This document shows, in pieces, positions 8,855 to 17,239 of a DNA stretch of 64,000 bases. The DNA lies in NCBI GenBank assembly GCA_035288865.1, contig DATDZA010000008.1, positions 1-64,000 on the forward strand. The letters run 5' to 3'. Source of the DNA: GCA-2688775 sp035288865 (GTDB lineage Archaea > Nanobdellota > Nanobdellia > Woesearchaeales > GW2011-AR4). A program made the translations under genes and the position numbers. Numbering within the stretch: position 1 is the first letter of the stretch; every line of letters begins with the position of its first letter. The notes beneath the pieces were generated by a model that was given only the letters and a program-made list of their open reading frames with translations, had not been told where the DNA came from and searched no databases.

Positions 8855-9667
8855 ATGAAAAAACCAAACATAGCAGTCATTTATTTTCCAGGAAATAATT
8901 GCGAGCAGGAAGCCCTGAATGCCGTTTTAGCTTCAGGCATGGACGGGAAGATTGTTAGATGGAATCAAAGGAAAGATATTGAGAACTATCATGGTTATGT
9001 TATACCGGGCGGCTGGGCTTACGAAGACAGGATACGGGCTGGAGTTATTGCAGCAAAAGACCCGATATTCAAAATAATAAAAAAAGAAGCGGAAGACGGA
9101 AAGCCTGTATTAGGAGTCTGCAATGGCGCTCAGTCATTGGTGGAGTGTGGAATGATTCCTGGTCTGAAAGACAAAGTTGAAATGGCTCTTGCGCCTAACA
9201 AAAACCCTTTTATCAGCGGATATTACTGCACGTGGGTTTTTATCAGGAGCGAGCAGGAAAAAAATTCCTGTGTTTTTACAAAATTTACTGATAAAAATGA
9301 AATTATTACAATTCCTATAGCCCATGGTGAGGGAAAATATGTGACAAGAGACAAAGATTTATTGCAAAAGCTGATAAAAAACAAGCAAATAATTTTTCGG
9401 TACTCGACAAAAGATGGGAAAGTGGAGGATAAATTCTCAACAAACCCGAATGGCACAACCTATAATATTGCTGCAATCTGCAACAAGAAAGGAAATGTGA
9501 TGGCTATAATGCCGCATCCTGAGCGTGCATCATTTGTCAGGCAGCTTCCGGATATTACGCAAATAAAAAATAACGCAATAGGCAGAATTTCAGAAGAAGA
9601 AAAGCCGGCGCCTGCGAGAAAAATGTTTGAATCGATGAAAAAATATATTGAAGAGGAAATAATATAA
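8855..9667 (+). CDS. purQ: Phosphoribosylformylglycinamidine synthase subunit PurQ (glutaminase)
   Basis: A 270-residue class I glutamine amidotransferase that releases ammonia from glutamine for PurL. The start NIAVIYFPGNNCEQE and the VIPGGWAYEDRIRAG segment are typical PurQ. The catalytic cysteine is Cys89 in GVCNGAQS, and the His/Glu pair is in MPHPERA near the C terminus. The gene overlaps the next one by one base (TAATG at 9665-9669), so the two are translationally coupled. The length is slightly above the usual 220-260 residues. Confidence 0.95.
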   Translation: MKKPNIAVIYFPGNNCEQEALNAVLASGMDGKIVRWNQRKDIENYHGYVIPGGWAYEDRIRAGVIAAKDPIFKIIKKEAEDGKPVLGVCNGAQSLVECGMIPGLKDKVEMALAPNKNPFISGYYCTWVFIRSEQEKNSCVFTKFTDKNEIITIPIAHGEGKYVTRDKDLLQKLIKNKQIIFRYSTKDGKVEDKFSTNPNGTTYNIAAICNKKGNVMAIMPHPERASFVRQLPDITQIKNNAIGRISEEEKPAPARKMFESMKKYIEEEII

Positions 9668-10122
9668 TGCCAAAAACAGTTGAAATGGTTGTTGGTTTGA
9701 AAGTTCCTGATACTACTGCAATCACTGCATTGCAAACATTGCAGAAACTGGGATTTAATAAAATAAAAGATGTAAGGAGGACATTTTACTACAAGTTTTC
9801 TGTAGATGGCGATTTGGAGGATTTCAAGAATAAAATTTCAAAAGTTGACATTCTAGTTAATGCGAACAAGCATACTTTTGATTTTGAAATTAAAAGTAAG
9901 GATTATATACCCATTTTAGTTAAAAATATTGATGACGATGGAAATGGGTTATTATCAACATTAAAAAACAGGCTTGGATTTATTAATCTTAAAAAAGCAG
10001 AAAGCGGCGTGCTGTGGGGATTATTAATTAATGCAGAAGAAAAGGAATCAAGAAAAATTGCCGACAAAGCTGCAAAAGATTTATTAGTAAATGAGAATTA
10101 TCAGGAATTTATGATACTATAG
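9667..10122 (+). CDS. purS: Tandem (two-domain) PurS subunit
   Basis: PurS is normally a protein of about 80 residues that bridges PurL and PurQ as a dimer. This product has 151 residues and seems to contain two PurS-like beta-alpha-beta-beta-alpha-beta units. Unit 1 spans about residues 4-75 (VGLKVPDTTAITALQTLQKL, then FYYKFSVDGD). Unit 2 spans about 80-151 (ILVKNIDDDGNGLLSTLKNR, then GVLWGLLINAEE and a final LLVNENYQEFMIL). Unit 2 is closer to canonical PurS. The fusion would give a covalent PurS dimer, as in the N-terminal domain of large-type PurL. The assignment rests on position after purQ and on sequence pattern. Confidence 0.85.
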   Translation: MPKTVEMVVGLKVPDTTAITALQTLQKLGFNKIKDVRRTFYYKFSVDGDLEDFKNKISKVDILVNANKHTFDFEIKSKDYIPILVKNIDDDGNGLLSTLKNRLGFINLKKAESGVLWGLLINAEEKESRKIADKAAKDLLVNENYQEFMIL

Positions 10123-10146
10123 GTAGTATTAAAAAAATCTACTCGA

Positions 10147-10168
10147 CTTTTTTATTCTTCTTGCTTTT
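10147..10168 (+). terminator. Probable oligo-T terminator after purS
   Basis: A pyrimidine-rich, T-dominated stretch (cttttttattcttcttgctt) begins 25 bp after the purS stop. Archaeal RNA polymerase terminates on such U-rich tracts, with help from FttA. A 9-bp hairpin (tttctattt/aaatagaaa, 10202-10221) follows, just before the TATA box of the next gene. Confidence 0.5.
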
Positions 10169-10255
10169 AAATCATCTAATTATAAGATAAATTTGAATTA
10201 GTTTCTATTTTGAAATAGAAATTTATTTATACTTAAATTATTTTCAAGCTTCAAG

Positions 10256-10894
10256 ATGAATAAAGCCTACGGCATTGCAGCTTTAGTAAGTTTTCTAGTG
10301 GTTTCTGCTTCTAATCCACACATTTTGCCGATGCAATCAAAAGACGAGCCAATCAAATTCGGACAGAAAGCAGAACAAACTTATGAAGTTAGCCAGCGCC
10401 CATATAGCGATGTTGAACATAATAGAACTCTTAATGAGAAACAAGGCCAGCGATGGGGGCATGCCCATACCTATACCAGACAACAATACGGATTTAATGA
10501 AGGCTTAGGATTTGTATTACATGGAATATTGGATGATGGCACTGAATTTATTTATCGAGCTGATGACATTGGTAACTCCTTACATTTAACCAGAAACGGC
10601 CTTCAAATTGGATTTATCGATTCTCACAATACAAATCCTAGTATAAGAATCGTTAACGATAAGGATTATGCAACCGTGAATGGCGAAGAAGTTAATTTGG
10701 GGGGTCATGACTTTTATGAAAGTCCAAGGCCAGTTTCACAGTCGCAAGGCTTCAATTTAAATGGGAAATTGCATGATTTATATTCGAATTATAATAAATG
10801 GTTAAATGTAAGATCGGTTAGGGCCTTGGTGGAAAAACCTAGGGAAACTGAGCCAGCACAATTGGAGAACTTATTAGATGCTTTCGTAAAATAA
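10256..10894 (+). CDS. Secreted protein of unknown function
   Basis: The 212-residue protein starts with a likely signal peptide (MNKAYGIAALVSFLVVSAS, about residues 1-20). The mature part is polar, with GFVLHGILDDGTEFIYRADD and SLHLTRNGLQIGFID suggesting beta strands. No known domain is recognised. A TATA-like atttatttatac at 10221-10232 lies about 30 bp upstream, so it has its own promoter even though it sits between purine genes. It resembles other lone secreted proteins of small archaea only in general character. Confidence 0.6.
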   Translation: MNKAYGIAALVSFLVVSASNPHILPMQSKDEPIKFGQKAEQTYEVSQRPYSDVEHNRTLNEKQGQRWGHAHTYTRQQYGFNEGLGFVLHGILDDGTEFIYRADDIGNSLHLTRNGLQIGFIDSHNTNPSIRIVNDKDYATVNGEEVNLGGHDFYESPRPVSQSQGFNLNGKLHDLYSNYNKWLNVRSVRALVEKPRETEPAQLENLLDAFVK

Positions 10895-10939
10895 AATGAT
10901 CCAATATCTATAAATACTACTTTCTTTTTCTATTATTGC

Positions 10940-11707
10940 ATGAAAAAAGCATTAATAATCTTCGGCTCTAAATCTGATGAGAAAGTTTACAATGAAATCG
11001 CTTCTAGATTGAAACAATTAAAAATTGATTTTGATTTAAGGGTGAGTTCTGCGCACAAGACTCCGGAAGATGTTGATCAAACATTGCAGTATGATTATGC
11101 TGTAGTGATTGCCGGAGCTGGACTTGCGGCGCACTTGCCAGGAGTTGTAGCTGCAAAAGTTTTAAGGCCCGTGATTGGCGTTCCATGTGAAGGAAATTAT
11201 CAGGGGCTTGACGCCTTGCTCTCGGTTGCTCAAATGCCCTCTGGAATTCCAGTTTTGTCTGCAGGAGTTGGAAAAGGAAAAGTTGCAGCAGAAAATTGTG
11301 CCAGGATGATGAAGAAATATAACGGAGTTACGATTATTGGAGATAAAGCTGATGAAGCCGTAAAAAAATCAATTGAAATATTGAAAAGATTCAACGTTCC
11401 CTACAATTTTTCAGATAAGCCAAATAAAAGCGCAGTTAATATCGAATTTACCTATTTTGACGAGCCTGTTGAGAAAAAAGATGAACTGGTTATTTACTGC
11501 CCATTGCTTGACAAAAAAGATGATGTTGCGGAATCCGCACTGAATTTTTTAAGGCATACAAACCACGGATTATGGGTAGGATTAAATAACGGAACAAATG
11601 CAGCAGTCGCAGCGGTTGAAATTTTAAATTTTGATAATGAGTTTGAGGAAGAATTAATAAGATACCGAGAAGAACTTGGAAAAAAAGTGCTTGAGGCTAA
11701 CAAATAA
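10940..11707 (+). CDS. purE: PurE-type N5-CAIR mutase / AIR carboxylase with extended C-terminal half
   Basis: Residues 1-140 are a PurE domain acting on AIR/CAIR in purine synthesis: FGSKSDEKVYNE, RVSSAHKTPE, VVIAGAGLAAHLPGVVAAK and PVIGVPCEG give the phosphate and carboxylate sites. PurE usually has about 160 residues, while this one has 255. The extra part ends in NNGTNAAVAAVEILNFDNE, which resembles the NAGLLAAQIL helix at the end of PurE, so it may be a worn second PurE unit. Tandem PurE proteins are known in some methanogens. A TATA-like box is at 10907-10916, and purC follows after 20 bp. Confidence 0.88.
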   Translation: MKKALIIFGSKSDEKVYNEIASRLKQLKIDFDLRVSSAHKTPEDVDQTLQYDYAVVIAGAGLAAHLPGVVAAKVLRPVIGVPCEGNYQGLDALLSVAQMPSGIPVLSAGVGKGKVAAENCARMMKKYNGVTIIGDKADEAVKKSIEILKRFNVPYNFSDKPNKSAVNIEFTYFDEPVEKKDELVIYCPLLDKKDDVAESALNFLRHTNHGLWVGLNNGTNAAVAAVEILNFDNEFEEELIRYREELGKKVLEANK

Positions 11708-11727
11708 AACAAAATTCAAAATCAAAA

Positions 11728-12690
11728 ATGCTATCTGACGCAATCCTAAAAAACCAGCTGAAATTTACTTTAGACAAAACAAATTTTAAGTTCGGTAAAA
11801 AGTATGAAGGAAAAGTTCGTGATAATTATACTTTAGACGGAAAAAGAATTATAATAACAACTGACCGGATTTCTGCTTTTGACCGTGTTTTGTGCACGAT
11901 TCCGTTCAAAGGACAGGTATTAAACCAGACAGCTGCATTTTGGTTTGAAAAAACAAAAAACATTGCTGAAAATCATATAATTTCTATTCCTGACCCAAAC
12001 GTAATGATTGCAAAAGAATGCAACCCGATTCCGGTTGAGATGGTTGTACGAGGATACATAACCGGAGTTACAACAACATCAGCATGGTACAATTATGAAA
12101 AAGGTGTCAGAAATTTCTGCGGAAATGTCCTGCCGGAGAACCTGAAGAAAAATCAGAAGCTTGCGAAGCCAATTATAACCCCATCAACAAAAGCAGAGCA
12201 CGGCGCCCATGACGAATCAATTTCAGGAGAACAAATAATTAAAAGGAAACTTGTTGACGAAGAAATATATACTCAGATGGAAAAGGCAGCTCTTGCGCTG
12301 TTTGATTTTGGAACAATATTGGTAGAAAGAAATAATTTGATTCTTGTTGACACAAAATACGAATTTGGTGAATTAAATGGCCGATTAGTTTTGATTGACG
12401 AAGTCCACACTCCGGATTCCTCGAGATTCTGGATTAAAGATACTTATGCTGAATTGTTTTCTAAAGGGCAGGAGCCACAAAAACTTGATAAAGAATATGT
12501 CAGAATGTGGCTTTCTGAGAAAGGGTTTATCGGCGAAGGGAAAATTCCTCTGATATCCGATGAAGTCAAAGTTGAAGCTGCCAGGAGATATATTACTGCA
12601 TACGAGATGATAACTGGAAAGCAGTTTGAAGCTCAGAACGGGGATGTATTGAAAAGGATTGAGGGGAATTTAAGAGAATATTTATACTGA
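11728..12690 (+). CDS. purC: Phosphoribosylaminoimidazole-succinocarboxamide synthase
   Basis: A 320-residue SAICAR synthetase joining CAIR and aspartate with ATP. GKVRDNY, TDRISAFDRVL, NPIPVEMVVRGYITG, TPSTKAEHGAHDESIS and the DEVHTPDSSRFW motif near residue 230 are diagnostic. The length and inserts fit the longer, yeast ADE1-like form rather than the short bacterial form of about 240 residues. It follows purE after 20 bp; the A-rich stretch aaaatcaaaaATG, not an SD site, precedes its start. Confidence 0.96.
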   Translation: MLSDAILKNQLKFTLDKTNFKFGKKYEGKVRDNYTLDGKRIIITTDRISAFDRVLCTIPFKGQVLNQTAAFWFEKTKNIAENHIISIPDPNVMIAKECNPIPVEMVVRGYITGVTTTSAWYNYEKGVRNFCGNVLPENLKKNQKLAKPIITPSTKAEHGAHDESISGEQIIKRKLVDEEIYTQMEKAALALFDFGTILVERNNLILVDTKYEFGELNGRLVLIDEVHTPDSSRFWIKDTYAELFSKGQEPQKLDKEYVRMWLSEKGFIGEGKIPLISDEVKVEAARRYITAYEMITGKQFEAQNGDVLKRIEGNLREYLY

Positions 12691-12794
12691 ATGCTAATTC
12701 ATCGGTTTATAAGAAATTTTCCGTGGTGATTTGAATAGATTCAAAAAATACCTCAACCTATGTTATTGGAGGCAGTGCAACTATAGATAGTATT

Positions 12795-13874
12795 ATGATT
12801 AACCCTAAAATTGGATTGTTACAAGACGGGCATGCAGTGAGACTACAAACAGAAGATTATGTAAGGGTTTTTACTGTCATTGATGGTCCAATTGTGCCCG
12901 GCGGGAAATATCAAACTCGTTTGAATACTAGGGAAGAAGTTGATGGTCTTGACCACAGAAATAGATCTGGCGGTTCTGGCTATAACTCAGCAAAAGCTAA
13001 TGCAAGAATAAGTAGACCCAGTCCAGTCAGAATTAAGTACATAGATTCTGCTGAACCGAACCACATTAACACCGAACGATTGGAATTTTGGGGCATAGAC
13101 TATAAATTTTTAGGAAAAAGACAGATTCAGTTTAATGTAGTTGTAGGATATGACGGAGATAAAATCATCATAAAAGGGCCTTTAAAAACAGGAGTGCAAT
13201 TGGACAGCCAGTCGCAAAGTTCCGTTTTTAAATTCCTTAGAGGTGCCGATGGCATTTTAATCAACAGTATTAAAGATGAAGAGTTTGCTATGTTACTGAT
13301 TAAAATAGCAAAAGAAATGGATATTCCTGTATATTTTGGGGCAACATCCAGCCCGTCTATCGAATTTTCCTTGACACAAGCGATTCCAAACGGACCGACA
13401 GTTACAAACTATGAGGATATAGCGAGAATGAACAATTTAAATCCACAAGAACTTGTAAACCTTTCTGCGGATAAAGCTATAGCAGGGATAACTGACTTGA
13501 TAAAGACAATGCAAAGAAAGGGCATATTTCATGATTATCCTTTTGTTGTGACTTTGGGTGGGAAAGGGATGATACCTGTTGCGTCGAATAAGGAAATGAG
13601 ACATGTACGCATGGCTCAACCTTTTGCCGATAGAGTTGATGAGCACCTTAAAACTGATTTAAGAGGTTCTTTGGGCGGCGGCGATTATTTTACAGGGGGA
13701 TTATATGATCAATTTATGCAGGCATTCCTTGGCCCTGATAAAGTACACCCTTCAAATGTTACTCCTGATGACTTGGAAACAATGGTAAGGCAATCTAATA
13801 TAGTTGCTATAGATGTCATGAGATATCAAGGTCCTGCCCCCTCTTTAAGTTCTTTTGATTCTAAAAGATTGTGA
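12795..13874 (+). CDS. PfkB-family carbohydrate or nucleoside kinase
   Basis: The 359-residue frame has the PfkB fold marks: RSGGSGYNSAKANARIS near residue 58 (substrate-side GG motif), VVTLGGKGMI near 250, and GGGDYFTGGLYDQF near 295 replacing the usual GAGD-x-F-x-G anion hole and catalytic Asp. The substrate is unknown; ribokinase-like or inosine/adenosine kinase roles would suit the purine context. The open frame continues 60 bp upstream of the first ATG and encodes TYVIGGSATIDS, exactly the first beta strand of this family. The true start is therefore probably near 12735 at a non-AUG codon (see findings). Confidence 0.8.
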   Translation: MINPKIGLLQDGHAVRLQTEDYVRVFTVIDGPIVPGGKYQTRLNTREEVDGLDHRNRSGGSGYNSAKANARISRPSPVRIKYIDSAEPNHINTERLEFWGIDYKFLGKRQIQFNVVVGYDGDKIIIKGPLKTGVQLDSQSQSSVFKFLRGADGILINSIKDEEFAMLLIKIAKEMDIPVYFGATSSPSIEFSLTQAIPNGPTVTNYEDIARMNNLNPQELVNLSADKAIAGITDLIKTMQRKGIFHDYPFVVTLGGKGMIPVASNKEMRHVRMAQPFADRVDEHLKTDLRGSLGGGDYFTGGLYDQFMQAFLGPDKVHPSNVTPDDLETMVRQSNIVAIDVMRYQGPAPSLSSFDSKRL

Positions 13875-13913
13875 TGGCAAAGTTTTAATAATAGGTAATT
13901 TTTATATTCCCTT

Positions 13914-14684
13914 ATGAACCTCTTAAAAGAAAAAAAAGTCTTATTGCGGGCATCAAAAAGTGCCGGAAAATTAATTCTCAAATATTTCGGAAAAAAAGGA
14001 AAATTTAGGGAAAAATCAAACAAAAGCCTGGTTTCTGAAGCTGATTTGAGGGCAAATAAAATAATTATCCAAACTATAAAGGAAAATTTTCCACATCACA
14101 GCATTCTTTCGGAAGAAACTGGATTTGAGGACAATGACTCAGATTACAAGTGGGTTATAGACCCTATAGACGGAACGCATAATTTTCTCAGGGGACTCCC
14201 TATCTTTGGAGTTTCAATTGCGCTTGAATATCAAAATCAAGTTGTGCTTGGGGTCTTGGAATTTCCAACATTAAAATTAAGCGCTGTTGCAGAAAAAGGA
14301 AAAGGCGCTTTTCTTAACGGAGAACAAATAAAAGTTTCAGACAACAGCGAAATAATGCATTCTTTTATTTTATACGAGTTTGTCCCAGGAACAAGGCATA
14401 AGGGCCTGGAGCTTCTCAAAAGATTATCAAACGAGACAATTAACATACGAAACTTTGGCTCTGCAATTTATGAGCTTATGCTAGTTGCTTCGGGAAAATG
14501 CGATGCTTTTGTCATATTTTCAACAAATGAATGGGACATTGCAGCTGGAATGCTCCTTGTTGAGGAAGCTGGAGGTAAAGCCACTGACTTAAGGGGAAAT
14601 CCATGCACACCATCAAACGGAAGTTTTATCATCACTAATGGCCCTATACATGATGCACTTCTTAGATATCTTTATAATATTTAA
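13914..14684 (+). CDS. Inositol monophosphatase-family phosphatase (IMPase/FBPase IV type)
   Basis: The 256-residue protein carries the Mg-dependent Li-sensitive phosphatase motifs: SEADLRAN, LSEETG, WVIDPIDGTHNFLRG and NEWDIAAGMLLVEEAGG. Archaeal members hydrolyse inositol 1-phosphate and often fructose 1,6-bisphosphate. Which substrate applies here cannot be read from the sequence. A TATA-like gttttaata lies 30 bp before the ATG at 13914. It sits between the PfkB kinase and purB on the same strand. Confidence 0.9.
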   Translation: MNLLKEKKVLLRASKSAGKLILKYFGKKGKFREKSNKSLVSEADLRANKIIIQTIKENFPHHSILSEETGFEDNDSDYKWVIDPIDGTHNFLRGLPIFGVSIALEYQNQVVLGVLEFPTLKLSAVAEKGKGAFLNGEQIKVSDNSEIMHSFILYEFVPGTRHKGLELLKRLSNETINIRNFGSAIYELMLVASGKCDAFVIFSTNEWDIAAGMLLVEEAGGKATDLRGNPCTPSNGSFIITNGPIHDALLRYLYNI

Positions 14685-14755
14685 ATAATGAACGATACGC
14701 TTTCTTAAAACGAAAGGTTTATAAATAATGAACATTATAGATTTGACAGATAAAT

Positions 14756-16420
14756 ATGGAAGAACTATCCAATATTTTCACAAAAATAAATGTTCAGATA
14801 CTTGAACTGCTATCAAGGGAAAGCATGCATATCAGGGAAATTGCCGACAGAATAAAATGCTCGCCTGCAAAAGTCCATGCATGCATAAAGATTTTCAAGA
14901 GAAATGATATTGTGAAAGAAGTTGACGATAAGAACAGGAAAGTTATTGTTTTAAATTATGATAATGAAATAACAAATCAGATTCTTCAGTTAATTAATCC
15001 GGAAAACAATTTGCAGAAAACGCATGCTGAAAAAATAAATTTGTTTGACACAATCAGCCCGTTTGATTTCAGGTATTATGGGAGGAACAAGGGAGTTTTT
15101 GAAAAACTGCAGCCATATCTGACAGAATCGGCATTTATAAAATATGCTCTCAAAGTTGAGGCTGCTTTAACAAGAATTCTTGCAAAAAACAAAATATGCC
15201 CACAAAAAGTTGCTGATGAAGTTGAGAAAGCAAGCAAGCAAGTCACGCCCGAGGAAGTTTATGCAGAAGAAGACAGGATAAAACATAACATTAGGGCGCT
15301 GGCAAATTCGATAAGAAACAGGGTAAGCGAAGAAGCAAAGCCATTTGTGCATTTCACTTCTACAAGCTATGACATAATTGCAACAGCAGATGCTCTCCGC
15401 TATAAAGAATTCACAAATGATGTTTTAATCCCGGAATTAATGAAGCTTGAATTAACTTTAATCAATCTTGCATTAAGAGAGAAATCTACAATACAAATTG
15501 GAAGAACGCACGGCCAGCACGCTGAGCCGATAACCTTTGGCTTTGCGGTTGCACAATATGTCAGCAGACTCGGCAGTTCTATTTTAAAAATACGGAGGAG
15601 TGCAAACAATCTGCGCGGGAAAATGGCCGGCGCTGTAGGTGCTTACAACGCATCATCATTATTTTTTGAAGAGCCAATTAAATTTGAAGAGCAGGTTATG
15701 AATGAGCTTGGCCTGAAGGCTTCTCCGATTTCAACGCAAATAGTTGAGCCGGAATTTTTGGTCGACTATCAGACTAGCATAGTTTCTGCTTTTGGAGTTA
15801 TTGCCGATTTGGCAGATGATATGAGACATTTGCAGAGAAATGAGATTGGTGAAGTTGGTGAATATTTTGAGGCAAAGCAAGTCGGCTCCTCAACAATGCC
15901 GCAGAAAAGAAATCCAATTAATTTTGAAAATGTGAAAAGCATGTGGAAGGCAATAATGCCGCGCATGATGACCGCTTACATGGATCAATTGTCTGAGCAT
16001 CAGCGCGATTTAACAAACTCTGCTTCAATGCGGTTTATTCCGGAAATTTTAGCGGGATTTTATGTATCAATCGTCCGATTGGATAAGGTAATGTCAAATA
16101 TTGTTGTTGATAAAAATAATATTCAAAGAAATTTCAACATGAACAAGCATATGATTGTTGCGGAGCCGCTTTACATCTTATTGGCTGCCAACGGCCATCC
16201 GGATGCGCATGAATATGCACGAGAGATGACTTTGAAGTCACAGCTTGAAAAAGTTCCTTTAATTGAATTGGTCAAGAAAGACAAGTCAATCCAACCTTAT
16301 CTGAAAAAATTAAATAAAAAACAGATTGAGATGCTCTATAATCCTGAGAACTATATCGGGATTGCTTCCAGGAAAACAGAAATGGTTTGCGTGCATTGGA
16401 AGAAAGAATTGAATATTTGA
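14756..16420 (+). CDS. purB: Adenylosuccinate lyase with N-terminal winged-helix domain
   Basis: The 554-residue protein has an unusual N-terminal region (about residues 1-90) with a helix-turn-helix pattern (MHIREIADRIKCSPAKVHAC) and a wing-like DDKNRKVIVLNY. A normal lyase domain follows. FTSTSYDIIATADALRYK, QIGRTHGQHAEPITFG and the fumarase/lyase signature SSTMPQKRNP (about residues 380-389) are clear. The enzyme splits SAICAR and adenylosuccinate, releasing fumarate. Ordinary PurB has about 430-480 residues, so the extra length equals the winged helix. The box TTTATAAA at 14718-14725 is 38 bp upstream. The DNA-binding domain may allow direct regulation, which is inference. Confidence 0.93.
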   Translation: MEELSNIFTKINVQILELLSRESMHIREIADRIKCSPAKVHACIKIFKRNDIVKEVDDKNRKVIVLNYDNEITNQILQLINPENNLQKTHAEKINLFDTISPFDFRYYGRNKGVFEKLQPYLTESAFIKYALKVEAALTRILAKNKICPQKVADEVEKASKQVTPEEVYAEEDRIKHNIRALANSIRNRVSEEAKPFVHFTSTSYDIIATADALRYKEFTNDVLIPELMKLELTLINLALREKSTIQIGRTHGQHAEPITFGFAVAQYVSRLGSSILKIRRSANNLRGKMAGAVGAYNASSLFFEEPIKFEEQVMNELGLKASPISTQIVEPEFLVDYQTSIVSAFGVIADLADDMRHLQRNEIGEVGEYFEAKQVGSSTMPQKRNPINFENVKSMWKAIMPRMMTAYMDQLSEHQRDLTNSASMRFIPEILAGFYVSIVRLDKVMSNIVVDKNNIQRNFNMNKHMIVAEPLYILLAANGHPDAHEYAREMTLKSQLEKVPLIELVKKDKSIQPYLKKLNKKQIEMLYNPENYIGIASRKTEMVCVHWKKELNI

Positions 16421-16566
16421 GATATTTTTTAATTCTAACTATGATTTGATGATTGCCGACAAATCGATGCCTCCAGAACCTAGTATAGGTCCAGATGGTT
16501 ACAATTATTCTTTAGCGGACGATTTTTGGATGTACTCCTGTTGAAGTTTAGCGTAGCTCCAACTAA

Positions 16567-16613
16567 TATACTTTTTCCTATACTGGTATATAAAAACGAA
16601 ACATTTAAATAGT
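16567..16613 (+). promoter_or_regulatory. Duplicated promoter/operator, copy 1
   Basis: This 47-bp block matches 19326-19372 at 43 positions. It contains ctttttcctata, a short palindrome TATACTGGTATA, and the TATA-like catttaaatag, whose TTTAAAT begins 30 bp before the ATG at 16634. The neighbouring DNA is much less similar, so the block appears to be kept by selection and probably binds a shared regulator. Confidence 0.75.
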
Positions 16614-16633
16614 TAATAATGCATGAAAATTAC

Positions 16634-17221
16634 ATGGACTACCAAAATATTCATCCGGCCCATGCTGCAAGAGTGTATATGGAAAAATATCCGAAATTCT
16701 TATTGCTGTTTATAACATTCCTGCTTGCTTACTTTCTTTTTTACGGAAGGAACAATTTGGCCTTGCATGCCTTTGTAATCTCCACGGGATACTTGGGAAT
16801 ATTCATTGCCGGCCTGATGTTTTCTTATGGATTTACTACAGCGCCCGCGATTTCCCTGTTCCTGATTTTGGCAGAGCACCAGAATATTTATGCGGCAACC
16901 ATCATAGGCGGATTTGGGGCCTTATTGTCGGATTTGATTATATTCAGGTTTATAAGGGCATCATTTGCAGACGAAATTGAAAAACTATCCAAAGAAAAAC
17001 TGATTGTCGAGCTGGATCATCATACTCCGAGCAAGCTCAAGAAATATTTTTTGCCGGTCATGGCTGGGTTTATAATTGCCTCCCCCTTGCCTGATGAAAT
17101 TGGAGTGACGCTGCTTGCCAGCATTAGGTCAATTTCAACGAGTCTGTTTACTCTAATATCATACGCATCAAACACTTTTGGCATTTTCGTGATCTTAACT
17201 GTTGGGAAGATGATTAGCTAA
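16634..17221 (+). CDS. Small multi-pass membrane protein with PLPDEIG motif (copy A)
   Basis: The 195-residue protein has about five hydrophobic segments and the conserved signature FIIASPLPDEIGVTLLAS near residue 155. It is a paralogue of the gene at 19393 (shared YMEKYPKFLLLFIT, GYLGIFI and GFGAL.SDLIIF segments). The start at 16634 is preferred to 16619 because it sits 30 bp from the TATA box and aligns with the paralogue. No named family is recognised; a DedA-like or small transporter role is only possible. It converges on a CPA2 antiporter 18 bp away, as the paralogue does, which suggests a link with ion transport. Confidence 0.75.
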   Translation: MDYQNIHPAHAARVYMEKYPKFLLLFITFLLAYFLFYGRNNLALHAFVISTGYLGIFIAGLMFSYGFTTAPAISLFLILAEHQNIYAATIIGGFGALLSDLIIFRFIRASFADEIEKLSKEKLIVELDHHTPSKLKKYFLPVMAGFIIASPLPDEIGVTLLASIRSISTSLFTLISYASNTFGIFVILTVGKMIS

Positions 17222-17239
17222 GCTTTCCAATTAGAAATT

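Noticed and set aside
12760..12775. GGAGG as SD for the PfkB kinase
   Set aside because: It is more than 20 bp from the ATG and is part of the codons for the conserved VIGGS strand.
16449..16544. 31-codon frame between purB and the small membrane protein
   Set aside because: No promoter at the usual spacing, no SD and no recognisable motif.
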